This document shows, piece by piece, positions 60,195 to 64,000 of a stretch of 64,000 bases of DNA. Position 1 is the stretch's first letter. Each line of letters starts with the position of its first letter. Source of the stretch: Microbacterium sp. RU33B (GTDB lineage Bacteria; Actinomycetota; Actinomycetes; Actinomycetales; Microbacteriaceae); NCBI RefSeq assembly GCF_900155915.1, contig NZ_FTPO01000001.1, forward strand, positions 372,001 through 436,000, in the 5' to 3' direction. The notes below the pieces were generated by a model. It searched no databases. It had not been told where the DNA came from and saw only the letters and a program-made list of their open reading frames with translations. A program made the translations under genes and the position numbers.

Positions 60195-63077
60195 ATGGAC
60201 GCCCCCGCCACCGACTTCGCCCCGTCCGGCCTCACCCCCGCCGAGGTCGCCGAGCGCGTCGCCGCAGGAAAGACCAACGCCTTCACGGCCGACACGAGCC
60301 GCAGCGCGTGGAACATCGTGCGGGCGAACGTCTTCACGCTCTTCAACGGCATCGTGTTCGCGTGCTTCTTCGTGCTGTTCCTCGTGGGCAGGTGGCAGGA
60401 TGCGCTGTTCGGCTTCGCGGCGTTCGGGAACGCGATCATCGGCTGCGTGCAGGAGTTCAAGGCGAAGGCCGCCCTCGACAAGCTCGCGCTGCTGAACGCT
60501 CCGCACGCGCGCGTGCTCCGCTCGGGGCAGGAGCAGGAGATCCTCCCCGGTGAGGTCGTGCTCGACGACATACTGGTGCTGCGTGCCGGAGATCAGGTGC
60601 CCGCCGATGCCGAGATCGTCTCCGGCCGCGGACTGCAGATCGACGAGTCGATGCTGACGGGCGAATCGGATGCCGTCGACAAGCATCCGGGCGACGAGGC
60701 GCTGTCCGGCTCGATCGTCGTGGGCGGCGAGGGCACCGCCCGTGTGTCGCGGGTCGGCGCGGACTCCTACGCCAACCGCTTCGCCGGTGAGGCGAAGCGC
60801 TTCTCGATGGTGTCGAGCGAGCTGCGCACCTCGATCAACCGCGTGCTGACGTGGGTGAGCTGGGGCATCGGGCCGATCGCGCTCCTGGTCTTCAACGCGC
60901 AGGTGATGGTCGCAGGCGGCTACACCGCCGTGTTCACCACCGGCGCGTGGGTGCAGGCGGTCGTGAACACGATCGCCTCGGTGACGGCGATGGTGCCGCT
61001 CGGCCTCGTGCTGATGACGAGCATCGCGTTCGCAGTCGGTGCGGCGAAGCTCGCGAGCCGGCAGGTGCTCGTCAACGAGCTCCCCGCGGTGGAGGGCCTC
61101 GCGCGCGTCGACATCATCTGCCTCGACAAGACCGGCACGCTCACGATCGGCGAGATCGCCTTCGACGGGGCGCACCCCCTCTCCGGGTCGGTGGACGGCT
61201 GGGAGGGCGTGCTCGCGTGGTACGCGGCATCCCCCGACGCGAACGCCACCGCTCGCGCGATGCGCACGACGTACGCCGCCGAGGCATCCGATCCTGCGGC
61301 GTACATCCCGTTCTCATCCGCCCGCAAGTGGAGCGCCGTGTCGCTCTCCGGCACCCCGGGCACGTGGGTGATGGGTGCTCCCGAGATGGTCTTCGGCGAC
61401 GCGGCCACCGACTCCTCGACGGAGTTCGGCCGCAGCGTCACGACCCTCGCCGAGACGGGCCGGCGCACGCTCGTGCTCGCCCACTCGGCGACGGCGCTCA
61501 GCGACGCCGACGTCGAGGCGGAGCGGCTGCCCGACGGCGTCGCCCCGGCGGTCGTGCTGACCTTCCGCGAGCAGGTGCGACCGGATGCCGCGCAGACCCT
61601 GGAGTACTTCCGCACGCAGGGCGTCGGGGTGCGGATCATCTCCGGCGACAACCCGCGCACGGTCGCGGCGATCGCCCGCGAAGTCGGCCTCGACGTCGCG
61701 GAGGGCTTCGACGCGCGCAGGCTCCCCGACGACGAGGCCGAGCTCGCCGAGGTGCTCGAGCGCAACCAGGTCTTCGGCCGCGTGACGCCGGAGCAGAAGA
61801 AGAACATGGTCACGGCGCTCCAGAGCCGTGGGCACACCGTCGCGATGACCGGCGACGGGGTCAACGACGCGCTCGCGATCAAGACGGCCGACATCGGCAT
61901 CGCGATGAACTCCGGCTCTCCCGCGACGAAGGCGGTCGCCCGGCTGGTCCTGCTCGACGGACAGTTCTCGCACCTCCCCGACGTCGTCGCCGAGGGCCGC
62001 CAGGTCATCGCCAACATCGAGCGCGTCTCGATGCTGTTCCTCACCAAGACGGTCTACGCGACCGGGCTGGCGATCCTGTTCGGCATCCTGGTGCTGGAGT
62101 TCCCGTTCCTGCCGCGGCAGCTGTCGATCACCGACGGGCTCACGATCGGCATCCCGGCGTTCTTCCTCGCGCTCATGCCGAACAAGCAGCGCTACATCCC
62201 GGGGTTCCTGAGGCGCTCGCTGACGTTCGCGATCCCCGCGGGCGCCATCATCGCGCTCGGTCTCACGTGGTATACATTCGTCGCGAAGGGGCAGGACGTC
62301 TCGGAGGAGCAGCTGCGCACCGGGGCGACGATCATCCTGGCGATCGTCGGCATCTGGGTGCTCTCGGTGCTGTCACGCCCGCTCAACCGGTTCAAGGTGC
62401 TCGTCGTCGGAGCGATGTTCATCGCCCTGGTCGGCGTCTTCACGATCCCGCTCGCGACTCAGTTCTTCGCCCTCGTCGACCCGGGACCCGATCTCGCCGT
62501 CGCGCTGACCGGCATCTCGATCGTCATGATCGGCGCCATCGAGGTCGTGCGGTTCGTGCACCGGCGTCTCGTCGCGCGCCTGCTGCCGCAGGAGACGACA
62601 CCGGCGGCCGAAGCGCGCGCCGCCGCCGCCGACCGTGCTCCGGCACCCGCCGTGAGCGCCGTGCTGATCACGATCGTCGCCGTGCTCGTCTACGCGGCGG
62701 GCTTCCTGGCGACCGCGTTCGGCATCCTGGTGCTCCTCGCGCGGTACGAGGGCGCGGATGCCGGGGAGGTGCTGTGGATCTCGCTCGCCGGCTCCGCGAT
62801 CGCGCTCTTCGGGCTGCTCGTCGTCGCGTCCGCCTCGGGCGTGCGGCGCGGGAGCGGGCTCTCACGACTGCTGCTGACGATCTATCTGGGACTGCTCGTC
62901 GTGCTGGAGCTCCTCATCATCGCGTCGAGCGATTCGTGGGACTGGCCCGCGATCGGCATCGGCGTGGTCGCGATCGCGATGATCGTGGTGCTGTGGACGC
63001 CGCCGGTGGCGCGCACCTTCGGTCGCGTCCGCGAGTCGTCGATGAACGCTCAGCCGGTGCAGGCCAGTCGCAGCTGA
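60195..63077 (+). CDS. P-type cation ATPase (CtpE-like) with extra C-terminal membrane domain
   Basis: A 960-residue P-type ATPase. The actuator-domain TGES lies near residues 155-158, the phosphorylated Asp311 in ICLDKTGTLTIGE, and the hinge motif in MTGDGVNDALAIKTADIGI. The sequence is closest to the actinobacterial CtpE type, which in mycobacteria imports calcium; heavy-metal CPx and N-terminal metal-binding motifs are absent. The typical core ends near residue 798. Then a short Ala-rich linker leads into about 140 further residues with some four membrane segments (LITIVAVLVYAAGFLATAFG; LLTIYLGLLVVLELLIIAS) of no known family. TACTGT lies 7 nt before the ATG. Its 3' end overlaps the convergent DUF305 gene by 28 bp. 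Confidence 0.9.
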   Translation: MDAPATDFAPSGLTPAEVAERVAAGKTNAFTADTSRSAWNIVRANVFTLFNGIVFACFFVLFLVGRWQDALFGFAAFGNAIIGCVQEFKAKAALDKLALLNAPHARVLRSGQEQEILPGEVVLDDILVLRAGDQVPADAEIVSGRGLQIDESMLTGESDAVDKHPGDEALSGSIVVGGEGTARVSRVGADSYANRFAGEAKRFSMVSSELRTSINRVLTWVSWGIGPIALLVFNAQVMVAGGYTAVFTTGAWVQAVVNTIASVTAMVPLGLVLMTSIAFAVGAAKLASRQVLVNELPAVEGLARVDIICLDKTGTLTIGEIAFDGAHPLSGSVDGWEGVLAWYAASPDANATARAMRTTYAAEASDPAAYIPFSSARKWSAVSLSGTPGTWVMGAPEMVFGDAATDSSTEFGRSVTTLAETGRRTLVLAHSATALSDADVEAERLPDGVAPAVVLTFREQVRPDAAQTLEYFRTQGVGVRIISGDNPRTVAAIAREVGLDVAEGFDARRLPDDEAELAEVLERNQVFGRVTPEQKKNMVTALQSRGHTVAMTGDGVNDALAIKTADIGIAMNSGSPATKAVARLVLLDGQFSHLPDVVAEGRQVIANIERVSMLFLTKTVYATGLAILFGILVLEFPFLPRQLSITDGLTIGIPAFFLALMPNKQRYIPGFLRRSLTFAIPAGAIIALGLTWYTFVAKGQDVSEEQLRTGATIILAIVGIWVLSVLSRPLNRFKVLVVGAMFIALVGVFTIPLATQFFALVDPGPDLAVALTGISIVMIGAIEVVRFVHRRLVARLLPQETTPAAEARAAAADRAPAPAVSAVLITIVAVLVYAAGFLATAFGILVLLARYEGADAGEVLWISLAGSAIALFGLLVVASASGVRRGSGLSRLLLTIYLGLLVVLELLIIASSDSWDWPAIGIGVVAIAMIVVLWTPPVARTFGRVRESSMNAQPVQASRS

Positions 63078-63694
63078 GCCGCCTCCATGAGGTCGATCTC
63101 GGCGCTCTGGCCGGCGATCATGCTCTCCGCCACCGCCTTCACGCGGGGCACCGAGCCGCGTTCGACGACCGCTTCGGCCATCGGGATCGCGCCCTCGTGG
63201 TGGCGGATCATGAGCTCCAGGAACACGCAGTCGGCCTCGACCCCTTGGGCTTCGGCGAGCGTGCGGAGCTCGGCATCCGTCGCCATCCCCATCGCGGCGC
63301 GCAGCTCGGCGTCCGACGCGCCGACGCTGACGTCGTGCCCCGCGTGCGATCCGTCGGACTCCGCCATCCACTGCATGAGCGGGGCGTTCGACCCCTGGGG
63401 GAGACCCCACTCCACGAGCCAGCCGTACATCTCGCCGCGCTGGGCGGACTGCGCCGTCGCGATGTCATACGACAGCGTGCGCAGCTCGGGGTCGTCGGTC
63501 TTGCGGTACAGCTCCATGGCCATCTCGACGGCCTGCGTGTGGTGCACCTGCATGTCGCGGGCGAATCCGGCGTCGGCCTGGTCAGGGCCGGGCGCCGCCG
63601 CGCCGAACGTGGAGAAGCGTCCGATCGCGAAGGCGAGCGCCGCCACGCCGATCGCCGCGAGGACGATCAGGGGCCAGCGTCCCCTCGACGTCAC
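63050..63694 (-). CDS. DUF305 family membrane-anchored protein
   Basis: A 214-residue protein with one N-terminal membrane segment (WPLIVLAAIGVAALAFAIG) and an outward-facing DUF305 domain. The paired His motifs MQVHHTQAVEMAMELY and MIRHHEGAIPMAEAV define the family, a four-helix ferritin-like bundle. A copper-related role has been proposed for some members but is not settled. GTG overlaps the stop of the DUF3105 gene by 4 bp, the standard actinobacterial pair. It overlaps the end of the P-type ATPase gene. Confidence 0.87.
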   Translation of the reverse strand: MTSRGRWPLIVLAAIGVAALAFAIGRFSTFGAAAPGPDQADAGFARDMQVHHTQAVEMAMELYRKTDDPELRTLSYDIATAQSAQRGEMYGWLVEWGLPQGSNAPLMQWMAESDGSHAGHDVSVGASDAELRAAMGMATDAELRTLAEAQGVEADCVFLELMIRHHEGAIPMAEAVVERGSVPRVKAVAESMIAGQSAEIDLMEAAQLRLACTG

Positions 63695-64000
63695 TGCTTG
63701 CCGGGGCCGTCGACGGCGCCGGAGCACAGCGCTCCGGGCTCGGGGACGTTCTGGCTGCGCCAGTACTCGGTGAAGAACTCCGCGATGCGGGGGTCGTCCG
63801 CCGAGTCGAGCTTGAGCTGCGAGTTCCATCCGCTCAGCACGATCGGGCTGTCGAGGCCTTCGTAGGGCGACAGGATGACGTACGACGACGGCAGCTGCGC
63901 CTTCAGCGCGTCGAGCTCCTCGCCGTTCACGGCGGCGGCGTCGTAGGTGACCCAGATTGCCCCGTGCTCGAGCGAGTGGACGGCGTTCTCGTTCACCTGC
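63691..64000 (-). CDS. DUF3105 family protein, C-terminal part (5' end outside window)
   Basis: The visible about 102 residues form the DUF3105 domain. VNENAVHSLEHGAIWVTYD and YVILSPYEGLDSPIVLSGWN are characteristic. The frame is open to the window edge, so the N-terminal part, which in this family usually has a membrane segment, is missing. It is co-transcribed with the DUF305 gene. DUF3105 and DUF305 proteins regularly occur together in actinobacteria and may form one cell-surface unit. Function unknown. Confidence 0.85.
   Translation of the reverse strand, partial: QVNENAVHSLEHGAIWVTYDAAAVNGEELDALKAQLPSSYVILSPYEGLDSPIVLSGWNSQLKLDSADDPRIAEFFTEYWRSQNVPEPGALCSGAVDGPGKQ

Overview
The window is about 64 kb of roughly 70% GC actinobacterial chromosome. 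I think it comes from Microbacterium or a close relative in the Microbacteriaceae. The reasons are the gene order tRNA-Trp, secE, nusG, rplK, rplA; a NusG with a long acidic N-terminal extension; a RamB-type regulator beside aceB and aceA; an actinobacterial L10 leader; many GTG starts; many genes that look leaderless (a TANNNT-like hexamer 6-7 nt before the start codon); and frequent GGATGC/GCATCC. No insertion sequence, prophage or CRISPR array was seen.

Layout. 1-5506: the end of murB, an aminotransferase, and an ABC exporter operon with its own two-component system. 5534-10942: a YciI-like protein and the glyoxylate bypass (aceB, aceA) divergent from its likely regulator ramB. 11082-12062: an orphan sugar-type oxidoreductase. 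12120-29780: a large carbohydrate locus for uronic-acid-containing oligosaccharides. It holds an acetyltransferase fusion, a DeoR/LacI hybrid regulator and a heparinase II/III-like protein on the minus strand. Divergent from these are a DUF2264 protein, a sugar ABC importer, DUF624, a GH88 unsaturated uronyl hydrolase, a FAH-family protein, KduD, KduI, KdgK, KDPG aldolase and a GH35 beta-galactosidase. Together these cover import, cleavage to 5-keto-4-deoxyuronate, and conversion to pyruvate plus glyceraldehyde-3-phosphate. No enzyme in the locus has an export signal, so it seems built for oligosaccharides cut elsewhere.

29909-38249: a putrescine/GABA island (PucR regulator, GABA aminotransferase, putrescine oxidase-like flavoenzyme, universal stress protein, APC permease, succinate-semialdehyde-type dehydrogenase). 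38278-42324: small genes, then tRNA-Trp and the secE-nusG-rplK-rplA block. 42381-45709: acylphosphatase, a DUF1801 protein, lysE/lysG and an oxidoreductase. 45851-55489: a second sugar locus with a ROK regulator divergent from an oxidoreductase, a ribose-type ABC importer, two xylose-isomerase-like TIM barrels and a Dabb protein. This set suggests an oxidise-then-rearrange route for an unidentified sugar, cyclitol or glycoside, and it is the best candidate here for an undescribed pathway. 55531-55891: 90-bp palindromic repeats. 55896-58030: a MarR-controlled drug exporter. 58188-64000: a YqaJ-type nuclease, the L10 leader with rplJ-rplL, a P-type ATPase with an extra membrane domain, and DUF305/DUF3105 proteins.

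Two general patterns recur. Both sugar-binding-protein genes are followed by very strong hairpins before the next gene. Convergent gene pairs are separated by long perfect or near-perfect hairpins.
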